DNA from: Thermodesulfovibrio sp.
GTDB taxonomy: Bacteria; Nitrospirota; Thermodesulfovibrionia; Thermodesulfovibrionales; JdFR-85
DNA: 5,708 nt
Direction of reading: 5' to 3'
NCBI GenBank assembly: GCA_027050975.1
Contig: JALUAR010000057.1
Location: 16,658 to 22,365, forward strand
Below, one piece after another: positions 1 through 5,708 of the stretch (its first letter is position 1; every line of letters begins with the position of its first letter). The notes beneath the pieces are model-generated. The model was not told the DNA's origin and did no database searches. It was given only the letters and a program-made list of their open reading frames with translations. The position numbers and the translations under genes were made by a program.

Positions 1-1
1 A

Positions 2-30
2 CTGAGCATACCTGTATATTTTTCTATAAA
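2..30 (+). promoter_or_regulatory. Weak candidate sigma-70 promoter of the helicase gene
   Basis: TATAAA at 25-30 matches the -10 consensus at five of six positions. CTGAGC at 2-7, 17 bases upstream, matches only three of six -35 positions. If real, the transcript starts near 37 and has a leader of about 125 bases. Long leaders are known for cold-shock helicase mRNAs, but that is only suggestive here. Another promoter may lie before the window. Confidence 0.25.
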
Positions 31-76
31 TCTCTCAGAGGTAAGGTACATGTTACAGGGTATCTTTTACCTGTTA
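8..76. repeat. Three alternating ACCTGT-like elements upstream of the helicase
   Basis: ATACCTGTA (8-16) is inverted as TACAGGGTAT (54-63), giving nine base pairs with one bulged G. The core recurs as ACCTGTTA (69-76). The middle copy could instead pair with the third as a 5-bp stem (55-59 with 70-74) and a 10-base loop. The two pairings exclude each other. These could be operator half-sites or leader RNA structure; no function can be assigned from sequence alone. Confidence 0.4.
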
Positions 77-146
77 AATCCATCTACTAAATTTCCGGCA
101 TTTGAATGTCCGTAAGATGGGACTAACGAAATCAAAAATTTTATTT

Positions 147-152
147 AAGGAG
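147..152 (+). promoter_or_regulatory. Ribosome binding site of the helicase gene
   Basis: AAGGAG lies 9 bases before ATG 162. It decides the start in favour of 162 over the upstream in-frame TTG at 102, which has no such element. Confidence 0.85.
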
Positions 153-161
153 AACGAAGTA

Positions 162-1763
162 ATGTATAAGAGGTTTTACAATTTTAATCTGTCCGACGAG
201 ACACTACAGGCTCTATCAGAGATGGGATTCGAGTCACCTACACCTATTCAGGAGATTGCCATACCAAAGGCAATGGAGGGGCTTGACATCATTGGACAGG
301 CACAGACAGGAACAGGAAAGACAGCAGCCTTTGGAATCCCGATCATAGAGAAAGGGAAAAGGGGGCGCAGGCCGTATGCCCTCATTCTTGCTCCGACACG
401 TGAGCTTGCAGTGCAGGTTGCGCAGGAGCTAAACAGAATGGCACGGAATAAGGGGCTGATGACAGTGCCTATATACGGAGGCCAATCCATAGATCGTCAG
501 ATTCGAGCCCTCAAAAAGGGTGTGGACATTGTGGTTGGCACGCCAGGCAGAATCATCGACCATATAAAGAGAAAAACTCTCGTACTTAAGGATGTACGCA
601 TTGTGGTACTTGATGAGGCAGATGAGATGCTTAACATGGGTTTCATCGATGACATTGAGCAGATACTGAAACAGACCCCCAATGATAGACAGACCATGCT
701 CTTTTCCGCAACAATGCCACAGGAGATCCTGAGAATCGCAAAGCGTTATATGAAAAATCCGGAGAAGGTAGCTGTAGATGCAAAGGATATAGTGGTCTCA
801 AAGATCAAGCAGGTCTTTTATGAGGTTAGAGAGGAAGACAAAATCCATGCCCTCACAAGGCTTCTTGACGTAGAGGACCCTTCCCTGGCCCTGGTCTTTT
901 GTCATACAAAGCGTGAGGTTGATGCGGTAGCCTCAAAGCTTCAGCAGATGGGCTATTATGCAGGTGCCATCCATGGTGACTACACTCAGGCCCACAGAGA
1001 TGAGATGATGGAGAAGTTTAAAAAGGGTGATATAGAGATACTGGTTGCCACAGATGTTGCAGCCAGGGGACTGGATATTCCGGATGTTTCCCATGTGGTC
1101 AACTACAGCATCCCTCAGAATCCGGACAGCTATGTGCATCGTGTTGGCAGAACCGGAAGGGCTGGCAAATCAGGAATTGCCATTACCTTTGTCACGCCCA
1201 GAGAGTTCAGGCAGTTAAAGCTGATCGAGCGCTCTGCAAAGACACGCATAAAGAAGGCAAAACTGCCCACAAAGGATGAGGTTCTGGAGGCAAGAAGACA
1301 GGATCTGATGGAAGAACTCAGGTATCAGATTGAAGAGGGTGCCCATGAAAGCTATCTTTCCATGGTTGATGCCCTTTCCGAGGAGCACTCCCTGAGGGAT
1401 ATTGCCGCAGCCGCTCTCAGCCTTGTCTCAGCTGACATGGATATCGATGAAATCGAAGAAATCGGAGCAAAAGATGCCGCTGTCAGTGACCACTATGTAA
1501 GGCTCTTTATGACTGTCGGTAGAAAGGACGGGGTAAAGGTTCCGGATATTGTGAAGTCAATAGCAAATGCTGCAGACATACCGGGAAGAAAGATCGGAAG
1601 GATATCCCTTCATGACTCTTTCAGCTTTGTGGAGGTCCCACAGAACCTTGCAGAAAAGGTTATAACAGCCATTAACGACTCCTTCCTTAACGGCAGAAAG
1701 GTTAAGGTTCAGCCTGCAAAGCCAAGGAGGGACAAGGCTTACTCTCAGAGAGCAAGTGCATAG
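162..1763 (+). CDS. deaD: DEAD-box ATP-dependent RNA helicase, CsdA/DbpA type with C-terminal RNA-binding domain
   Basis: An ATP-dependent RNA helicase that unwinds short RNA duplexes in the cytoplasm. Relatives act in ribosome assembly, mRNA decay and cold adaptation. The protein has 533 residues and the motifs appear in order: Q motif ending at Q30, motif I AQTGTGKT (47-54), PTRELA (78-83), GG (106-107), TPGR (127-130), DEAD (151-154), SAT (182-184), FCHTK (246-250), ATDVAARGLD (296-305) and HRVGRTGRAG (326-335). After a linker and helical region, residues about 446-517 match the RRM-like DbpA RNA-binding domain. The length lies between E. coli DbpA (about 457) and CsdA (about 629), and the tail is short and basic. 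I chose ATG 162 because AAGGAG lies 9 bases upstream. The frame stays open back to a TTG at 102, but that start has no ribosome binding site and would add 20 residues outside the family fold. A terminator follows directly. Family assignment is certain; the exact cellular role (deaD/csdA or other) is inferred. Confidence 0.95.
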   Translation: MYKRFYNFNLSDETLQALSEMGFESPTPIQEIAIPKAMEGLDIIGQAQTGTGKTAAFGIPIIEKGKRGRRPYALILAPTRELAVQVAQELNRMARNKGLMTVPIYGGQSIDRQIRALKKGVDIVVGTPGRIIDHIKRKTLVLKDVRIVVLDEADEMLNMGFIDDIEQILKQTPNDRQTMLFSATMPQEILRIAKRYMKNPEKVAVDAKDIVVSKIKQVFYEVREEDKIHALTRLLDVEDPSLALVFCHTKREVDAVASKLQQMGYYAGAIHGDYTQAHRDEMMEKFKKGDIEILVATDVAARGLDIPDVSHVVNYSIPQNPDSYVHRVGRTGRAGKSGIAITFVTPREFRQLKLIERSAKTRIKKAKLPTKDEVLEARRQDLMEELRYQIEEGAHESYLSMVDALSEEHSLRDIAAAALSLVSADMDIDEIEEIGAKDAAVSDHYVRLFMTVGRKDGVKVPDIVKSIANAADIPGRKIGRISLHDSFSFVEVPQNLAEKVITAINDSFLNGRKVKVQPAKPRRDKAYSQRASA

Positions 1764-1799
1764 AGCCTTTTGTTTTGCAAAAAGGAAGGGCTTTTCTTT
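1764..1799 (+). terminator. Rho-independent terminator of the helicase gene
   Basis: Bases 1764-1776 pair with 1780-1792 as a 13-position stem around a 3-base GCA loop, with one G-G mismatch and two G-T wobbles. A T-rich tract (TTTTCTTT, 1792-1799) follows. It begins directly after the TAG stop of the helicase, so it should end or attenuate that transcript before the protease gene. Confidence 0.88.
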
Positions 1800-1804
1800 A
1801 TTAT
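1775..1804 (+). promoter_or_regulatory. Candidate promoter of the site-2 protease gene, overlapping the terminator
   Basis: TTGCAA (1775-1780, four of six -35 positions) and TATTAT (1799-1804, five of six -10 positions) are separated by 18 bases. The predicted transcript start near 1811 would leave about 24 bases before the TTG start, with the ribosome binding site at 1821-1825 correctly inside it. The -35 box lies in the loop region of the upstream terminator. A terminator sits between the two genes, so a separate promoter here makes sense, but no expression evidence exists. Confidence 0.45.
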
Positions 1805-1820
1805 TAAGAAAGTTATATAG

Positions 1821-1825
1821 AGGAG
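1821..1825 (+). promoter_or_regulatory. Ribosome binding site that sets the TTG start of the protease gene
   Basis: AGGAG (within AGAGGAG) lies 9 bases before TTG 1835. The ATG at 1839 is out of frame. Upstream in the reading frame there is only a stop (TAA, 1805-1807) and no ATG, GTG or TTG, so TTG 1835 is the best start. Confidence 0.8.
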
Positions 1826-1834
1826 TTCAGGGCC

Positions 1835-2515
1835 TTGGATGTTTCATTCATAAGATCACTCGTTATTGCAGCCCTTCCCATCCTGATTGCCATAACCTTC
1901 CATGAGGTGGCACATGGTTGTGTCGCCTACTGGTTCGGTGATGATACGGCAAAGCGTTCGGGAAGGTTGACACTGAACCCCATTGCCCATATCGATCCCC
2001 TGGGAACAATCGTTATCCCCATCCTCCTGTTCTTTTCCACCCATGGCCAATTCACCTTTGGTTACGCAAAACCGGTACCGGTGAATCCATATAATCTCCG
2101 CAATCCCAAAAGGGACATGATTTACGTTGCTGCCGCAGGACCTGTAACAAACATCCTGATCGCCTTCCTCTCGGGACTGCTGATTATTCTACTTAGTCTG
2201 CTTGAAACCGTTGCACCTGCAATAGTGGTTACCAAGCTCTTCATTCCTCTTTCGGCAATGCTGAAGTATGGCATTATAATGAACATCTATCTGGCAGCCT
2301 TCAATCTTATTCCCCTTGTACCGCTTGACGGAGGAAGAATAGTGGCGGGACTGTTGCCAAGGAATCTGGCTGAGAAATACAGCAGACTGGAACCTTACGG
2401 ATTCTTCATAGTAATTGCCCTTATATTCCTTGGTCTGACAAGATACTTCGTGGTTCCCATGGCAAACCTTATCTATTCGATAATAATGGCTATGCTCTCT
2501 ATTTTTCTTCCATAG
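1835..2515 (+). CDS. Site-2 protease family membrane zinc metalloprotease (peptidase M50)
   Basis: A polytopic inner-membrane zinc protease of the M50/SREBP site-2 type, which cuts substrates within or near the membrane. The 226-residue protein begins with a hydrophobic segment (about 5-22) that runs into the zinc motif HEVAH (23-27: H23 and H27 as zinc ligands, E24 catalytic). NPIAHIDPLG (48-57) follows, then AAGPVTN (100-106) at the start of a long hydrophobic stretch. The second signature, NLIPLVPLDGG (157-167), carries the third zinc ligand D165. Two more hydrophobic segments lie at about 188-205 and 208-225. No PDZ domain is present, so it belongs to the small core-only group (B. subtilis YwhC-like) and not to RseP. 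The catalytic residues are intact, so activity is likely. The substrate is unknown, and neither an anti-sigma factor nor any other obvious target is encoded nearby. In many bacteria this gene precedes trpS/scpA; here it ends against a convergent PEPCK gene. Start is TTG 1835, set by its ribosome binding site. Confidence 0.93.
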   Translation: MDVSFIRSLVIAALPILIAITFHEVAHGCVAYWFGDDTAKRSGRLTLNPIAHIDPLGTIVIPILLFFSTHGQFTFGYAKPVPVNPYNLRNPKRDMIYVAAAGPVTNILIAFLSGLLIILLSLLETVAPAIVVTKLFIPLSAMLKYGIIMNIYLAAFNLIPLVPLDGGRIVAGLLPRNLAEKYSRLEPYGFFIVIALIFLGLTRYFVVPMANLIYSIIMAMLSIFLP

Positions 2516-2519
2516 GCTA

Positions 2520-2546
2520 CCCGGGTCTCGGTATTCAAGCCCCGGG
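2520..2546. terminator. GC-rich hairpin between convergent genes, possible bidirectional terminator
   Basis: CCCGGG at 2520-2525 pairs with CCCGGG at 2541-2546. After one mismatch, two further pairs form (2527-2528 with 2538-2539), leaving a 9-base loop. It lies between the protease stop (2513-2515) and the PEPCK stop (2552-2554), where a shared terminator is expected. Neither strand has a good T tract after the stem (only GTGTTT on the plus strand), so termination would be weak or factor-assisted. Confidence 0.5.
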
Positions 2547-2551
2547 AGTGT

Positions 2552-4222
2552 TTAAAGCCCTAAATTAGGATTAAGTGTCCTGTCAAGTACGGTTCTCACC
2601 TCTACCAGGGGACCGATGAAGGCATTATCCATGTCATGATCTGTGTCTCTCTTATTGGAGAGATAGTTAATCCTGTCCTGTATCCTGTCACGGAGATACT
2701 CAAGGTATTCCGGATCCCTATGGGGTTTGTATTTTTTATCATAGTCGGGGCCAAAGAGTTCTTTGCTATTTTTTGGTATCTGAAGCCCCTGGAATGACTT
2801 CCAGTCACGCCACTGGATATTGCCTCTGACAAGCTCGGTAACTATCTTGAGAGATAGTTCCTTCGGAATATCAACAAGATTGCCTGGCATTCCAAAGGCA
2901 TATGTATTCATTACATAGCATTCAGTGCCCATCTTAAAGAGATTCTTGAACTGCTGGCAGTCTCTCAGAAGGGGATGAACCCTGAAGGGGTTTGCAAAGG
3001 GCTCTATCACAAGCTTTTTCAACTCCTCTGGATCCACATTTTCAACACCCTTTGCACGCATCGTACTGAGGGAGGCTCCCATAGCTACTGCCAACCCAAC
3101 ACTCTTCATCTTGCAAATAGGAGGAAGACTGGGATCTTTTTGGAGCCAGATCACCTTTCCAGGTCGCTCACAGGCATCAGCATGATTAAACATGTCTCTT
3201 GACTTTATGCATCGGCCATTCCGGTTACGCACATCATAGGCAACAAGCCTCTTTGTACCGTCAGGAAGGCTTGTAACAGCAACATTCTGTGCTGTAAAAA
3301 AGTATTTAATCTGTGGATCGCGAAACTCCACTGAATCGGTCTTGTCAAATAGGCTGGGCTCAAGGGCAACGGAGAGGTTATTATCCAGATCTATCAAGAA
3401 TGCGTCATCGTGTATAACAGTCACCTTCTCGGATTTCTTAAGTGTACCCTCATGATCATGGCTATTGGTAATGGATGACTTCCCCGAACCCGAAAGACCA
3501 AAGACTGCCACAGGAGGCTTATTCCCTATCTTTTTGATCCCGCCATGACAGGCCACCATATTGTGTCTGACACCGCATGTCCAGGCAAGTGTTAAGGTGC
3601 CCTTCTTCCTTTCACCAAAGTATCTCATTCCGAGAATGGCAATACAGTTTTCTATATCATCTACTATAACAAGACCATCAGGAAAACCCGGATGTGACCA
3701 TTCGGGATCTGCAAATACCAGGATATCTGGTTCGTTAATCACTCGTGACTTTTTGTATGTACTGATCCAGGGCTCCATCCAGGGAGTAAAATTAAATCCC
3801 CAGTCCATCATGTTCTTTGCATCTGTTACCGGGCTCAAAAGGTGGGCCTTAAGCATAAAATCCGGATGAAGGCCAACAATACCTTCAAGCCATAACCCTT
3901 CTCTACGGTTAAACTGATAAACAGCCTCTCTGAGGATACCCTGGTACATATCCTTATCTTTACCCATCTCCCTGACCAGCCTTCTTGCACGGGCAGTTCT
4001 TCCTACAACCTTGCCATCCTGCGAAACCAGCACTTTTGCATTCCTGGGAAGGCCAAATAACTCAGGCTTGTACATTGGTTCTGATGTAACTATAATCTCT
4101 GGCTGTTTGGTAGCAAGCTTGTAAAGCTCCGCTATCGAGGTCTTTCTCACAGAGTTTGCATAAAAAGCGGTTTCAATAATCGCCCTCCAGGGGCCTACCG
4201 CCAACTTATGTACTGTCGCCAT
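2552..4222 (-). CDS. pckA: Divergent ATP-type phosphoenolpyruvate carboxykinase
   Basis: Likely catalyses oxaloacetate + ATP = PEP + ADP + CO2 in the cytoplasm, in gluconeogenesis or, reversed, in CO2-fixing anaplerosis. The protein has 556 residues, slightly longer than the usual 530-540. By eye against E. coli PckA: GRTARARR (R75 with substrate-binding R65), YFGERKKG (Y201 and K207 with Y207 and metal ligand K213), H226 with metal ligand H232 at identical spacing to the P-loop, GLSGSGKSS (242-250) with GLSGTGKTT, and DD 272-273 with DD 268-269. E288 and K294 match the ends of EGGCYAK, R337 probably matches R333, and LPPICK (366-371) matches LPPxSK. The usual DDEHGW and EGGCYAK strings are otherwise lost, so this is a remote branch of the family. 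The roughly 100-residue C-terminal part, rich in charged residues, has no motif I recognise. ATG 4222 has AAGGAG 5 bases upstream. The gene diverges from a sensor kinase. Fold is confident; nucleotide choice and direction are inferred. Confidence 0.85.
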   Translation of the reverse strand: MATVHKLAVGPWRAIIETAFYANSVRKTSIAELYKLATKQPEIIVTSEPMYKPELFGLPRNAKVLVSQDGKVVGRTARARRLVREMGKDKDMYQGILREAVYQFNRREGLWLEGIVGLHPDFMLKAHLLSPVTDAKNMMDWGFNFTPWMEPWISTYKKSRVINEPDILVFADPEWSHPGFPDGLVIVDDIENCIAILGMRYFGERKKGTLTLAWTCGVRHNMVACHGGIKKIGNKPPVAVFGLSGSGKSSITNSHDHEGTLKKSEKVTVIHDDAFLIDLDNNLSVALEPSLFDKTDSVEFRDPQIKYFFTAQNVAVTSLPDGTKRLVAYDVRNRNGRCIKSRDMFNHADACERPGKVIWLQKDPSLPPICKMKSVGLAVAMGASLSTMRAKGVENVDPEELKKLVIEPFANPFRVHPLLRDCQQFKNLFKMGTECYVMNTYAFGMPGNLVDIPKELSLKIVTELVRGNIQWRDWKSFQGLQIPKNSKELFGPDYDKKYKPHRDPEYLEYLRDRIQDRINYLSNKRDTDHDMDNAFIGPLVEVRTVLDRTLNPNLGL

Positions 4223-4227
4223 ATGCT

Positions 4228-4233
4228 CTCCTT
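4228..4233 (-). promoter_or_regulatory. Ribosome binding site of the PEPCK gene
   Basis: AAGGAG on the minus strand lies 5 bases before ATG 4222-4220, which supports this start. Confidence 0.85.
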
Positions 4234-4247
4234 GTTTGTACGAGACA

Positions 4248-4276
4248 CCCTTTAAAAAACAATCATTTTTAAAAGG
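4248..4276 (-). promoter_or_regulatory. A/T-rich inverted repeat in the PEPCK leader
   Basis: On the minus strand, bases 4276-4266 pair with 4258-4248 as an 11-bp stem with one G-U wobble around a 7-base loop. It falls at the very 5' end of the predicted PEPCK transcript and about 15 bases before the ribosome binding site. It is not a terminator, because no U tract follows the stem. It could stabilise the mRNA 5' end or be a DNA operator; which is not decidable from sequence. Confidence 0.5.
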
Positions 4277-4294
4277 TTACCAGCGATATTAACC
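4275..4294. promoter_or_regulatory. Candidate operator GGTTA-N10-TAACC over the PEPCK -10 box
   Basis: GGTTA (4275-4279) is inverted as TAACC (4290-4294) with a 10-base spacer, and the element overlaps the predicted -10 box at 4286-4291. Five-base arms separated by ten bases suit a dimeric regulator, and the position would favour repression. The short arms mean chance occurrence is possible. Confidence 0.35.
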
Positions 4295-4315
4295 TAACAT
4301 CTGCTATCTTTTCAA
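4286..4315 (-). promoter_or_regulatory. Candidate sigma-70 promoter of the PEPCK gene
   Basis: On the minus strand, TTGAAA (4315-4310, five of six -35 positions) is followed after 18 bases by TAATAT (4291-4286, four of six -10 positions, including the key TA and final T). A start near 4279 would give a leader of about 57 bases. I found no equally good plus-strand promoter for the divergent kinase gene in 4223-4387. Confidence 0.5.
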
Positions 4316-4387
4316 TCTCCATCACTTCCACCCTTTCGCAAATTAAAGACTTTCATAAAACTTCCGATAAAAATAAAAGAGGGGAAA

Positions 4388-5708
4388 ATGGTAGAAAGAG
4401 AAGAGATTCAATCTTTTATCAACGCCTTGCCAGAACCGCTACTGGTTATTGGGAAGGACTACCGTGTCAGATTAATGAACACCGCTGCAATGGAACTGGC
4501 AGGGATAACCGATTACCGTGAAGGAGAAAGTTGCTGTTTTCAGTTAACTCATAAAAGGGATACACCCTGTCCCGAGGGATGTCCACTTAAAGCTGTCCTC
4601 AGGCAAGGCAAGGCCATAAAGGTTTATCACAAACATTTTGGATCTGATGGCGAAAATAGAAACTGTGAAGTAGTGGCCGCCCCCCTTACCAATTGTAATG
4701 GAGAGATAACAGAGGTGGTCGAGATTATAAGGGCGGTCTCAGAGATAAAGCAGGCACTTTCAAACAACGAGCTTATCAGCCTTATTGAGTCCACTCCAGA
4801 TGTAATAATTACCGCTGATTCTAATGCCACAATTATCTCTTGCAATAACTCTGTGGAAAGGGTATTCGGCTATAAACCAAGGGAGCTTCTGGGAAAGCCC
4901 GTAACTATCCTCATGCCTGCAGGATACAGAGAAATGCATGAGAAGGCTTTCAAACGGGCTGCCACTACAAAGAACTTCAAGATAGTGGGACACACAGTCG
5001 AGATTAATGCAGTGCGCAAGGATGGAACAGAGTTCCCCATTGAGTTGTCCCTGTCCACCTGGACATCCGGCCAACAGAGATACTTCACGGCAATCATCCG
5101 TGACATATCACGCCGCAAAAAGATAGAAGAGGCACTACGGCAGAAACAAAAGGAACTGGAACAAAAAAACAAGGCCCTTGACAGCCTTCTGAAAAAGATA
5201 GAGATTGCAAAAAAGGAATGGGAAAGCACTGTAGATTGCCTTGCCGATATGATTCTCATTACCGACAACAAAGGAAGAATTATTAGATGTAACAAGGCTG
5301 TAACCGCCTTTTTCAATAAACCATTCGACGAGATTTTGGGCAAAAAGTGGGAGAGCCTCTTCTCTGAAAATGACCTGCTTACAGGTACACTCTACGGCTC
5401 AGGAACAGAACTCTATCATAAACCGTCAGGTAAATGGTTTGTTGTACACTCATATTCCGTTACTTTTAAAGACAGAGATGCAGTCAATTACATTATAACC
5501 TTCCATGACACAACGGAGTTAAAACAGATTACGGAAGAGCTGGAACGCAAAAATCGTGAGATAGAGATAAAGAACCGGGAACTTCAGAAGGCATACGAGG
5601 AACTGAAGCAGACACAGTTACAGATACTTCAGCAGGAGAAGATGGCATCCATTGGTCAGCTGGCTGCAGGCGTTGCCCATGAGATCAATAACCCCATGGG
5701 CTTTATCT
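4388..5708 (+). CDS. Soluble triple-PAS sensor histidine kinase, 5' part (cut by window end)
   Basis: A two-component sensor kinase that autophosphorylates on His and passes phosphate to a response regulator not seen here. The 440 visible codons contain no stop. No signal peptide or membrane segment is present, so it should sense in the cytoplasm. Domains: PAS1 about 8-115 with a Cys/His cluster (C49, C50, H55, C61, C65); PAS2 about 127-241 with FGYKPRELLGK and a PAC part (RKDGTEFPIELS, FTAIIRDIS); a charged coiled coil about 242-276; PAS3 about 277-378; a second coiled coil about 378-415; then the dimerisation/phosphoacceptor helix with GQLAAGVAHEINNP, where H431 is the phosphorylated residue. 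The ATP-binding domain should follow outside the window. PAS2 resembles the FixL heme PAS: H184 and R190 align with FixL H200 and R206, while V204 replaces R220. Redox, oxygen or metal sensing is therefore plausible but inferred. ATG 4388 is preceded by GAGG (4379-4382) at 5 bases. It diverges from PEPCK. Confidence 0.93.
   Translation, partial: MVEREEIQSFINALPEPLLVIGKDYRVRLMNTAAMELAGITDYREGESCCFQLTHKRDTPCPEGCPLKAVLRQGKAIKVYHKHFGSDGENRNCEVVAAPLTNCNGEITEVVEIIRAVSEIKQALSNNELISLIESTPDVIITADSNATIISCNNSVERVFGYKPRELLGKPVTILMPAGYREMHEKAFKRAATTKNFKIVGHTVEINAVRKDGTEFPIELSLSTWTSGQQRYFTAIIRDISRRKKIEEALRQKQKELEQKNKALDSLLKKIEIAKKEWESTVDCLADMILITDNKGRIIRCNKAVTAFFNKPFDEILGKKWESLFSENDLLTGTLYGSGTELYHKPSGKWFVVHSYSVTFKDRDAVNYIITFHDTTELKQITEELERKNREIEIKNRELQKAYEELKQTQLQILQQEKMASIGQLAAGVAHEINNPMGFI

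Noticed and set aside
102..161. In-frame TTG start at 102 giving a 20-residue longer helicase
   Set aside because: No ribosome binding site precedes it, the extra residues do not resemble the family, and a strong AAGGAG marks ATG 162.
248..1139. Short minus-strand frames opposite the helicase (248-490, 497-697, 933-1139)
   Set aside because: Antisense shadows of conserved helicase motifs.
1856..2050. Minus-strand frame opposite the 5' part of the protease gene
   Set aside because: Antisense to the HEVAH-coding region, with no domain or plausible start signal.
2602..2832. Second minus-strand frame overlapping the 3' end of PEPCK
   Set aside because: It overlaps the intact PEPCK reading frame, and its product has no recognisable feature.
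2975..3869. Plus-strand open frames within the PEPCK gene (2975-3202 and 3561-3869)
   Set aside because: They lie antisense to well-matched PEPCK motifs and have no recognisable product.
4333..4371. Possible plus-strand promoter for the kinase (TTCGCA with CATAAA or GATAAA)
   Set aside because: Spacings of 13 or 25 bases do not suit sigma-70, and the boxes match poorly.
4627..5074. Two more minus-strand open frames (4627-4845 and 4760-5074) opposite the kinase
   Set aside because: Shadows of the PAS-coding frame, with no recognisable domain.
4870..5343. Long open frame on the minus strand opposite the histidine kinase
   Set aside because: The plus strand encodes convincing PAS domains over the same bases. 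The minus product is low-complexity, rich in S, F and L, and has no motif.
1..5708. tRNA, rRNA, CRISPR, insertion sequence or phage attachment features
   Set aside because: No cloverleaf, repeat-spacer pattern, transposase or terminal repeat was seen. Coding covers nearly all of the window.

Overview
The window holds four protein-coding genes and no RNA gene, mobile element or CRISPR array that I can see. In order they are a DEAD-box RNA helicase (+, 162-1763), a small site-2-type membrane metalloprotease (+, 1835-2515), a divergent ATP-type phosphoenolpyruvate carboxykinase (-, 2552-4222), and the first 440 codons of a soluble multi-PAS sensor histidine kinase (+, 4388 to the window edge). 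Start sites carry clear AAGGAG/AGGAG-type ribosome binding sites, and one start is TTG. The gene types, moderate base composition, the PAS-kinase style (Cys-rich first PAS, H-box HEINNP) and the unusual PEPCK suggest a Gram-negative, probably anaerobic bacterium of the Desulfobacterota/Nitrospirota kind. This is inference from protein style only, with low confidence.

Layout. Bases 1-161 are a leader with three ACCTGT-like elements in alternating orientation, a weak promoter candidate and the helicase ribosome binding site. The helicase ends in a strong intrinsic terminator (1764-1799). A plausible promoter for the protease gene (1775-1804) lies inside and just behind that terminator. The protease and PEPCK genes converge at a 36-base gap that holds a GC-rich hairpin. 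PEPCK and the histidine kinase diverge from a 165-base intergenic region. That region has a good minus-strand promoter candidate for PEPCK, an inverted repeat over its -10 box, and an A/T-rich hairpin at the predicted transcript start.

How the genes relate. They do not form one pathway. The helicase belongs to RNA and ribosome metabolism, the protease to membrane proteolysis, PEPCK to the PEP/oxaloacetate node, and the kinase to signalling. The only arrangement suggesting a link is the divergent PEPCK/kinase pair. No response regulator is visible, so a regulatory link is speculative.

Most worth a second look: the second PAS domain of the kinase resembles the FixL heme PAS and keeps the residue aligned with the proximal histidine, but lacks the distal arginine; a Cys/His-rich PAS precedes it. 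The PEPCK has lost the usual signature strings yet appears, by eye, to keep the metal ligands and P-loop. I see no convincing evidence of a wholly new multi-gene system here.
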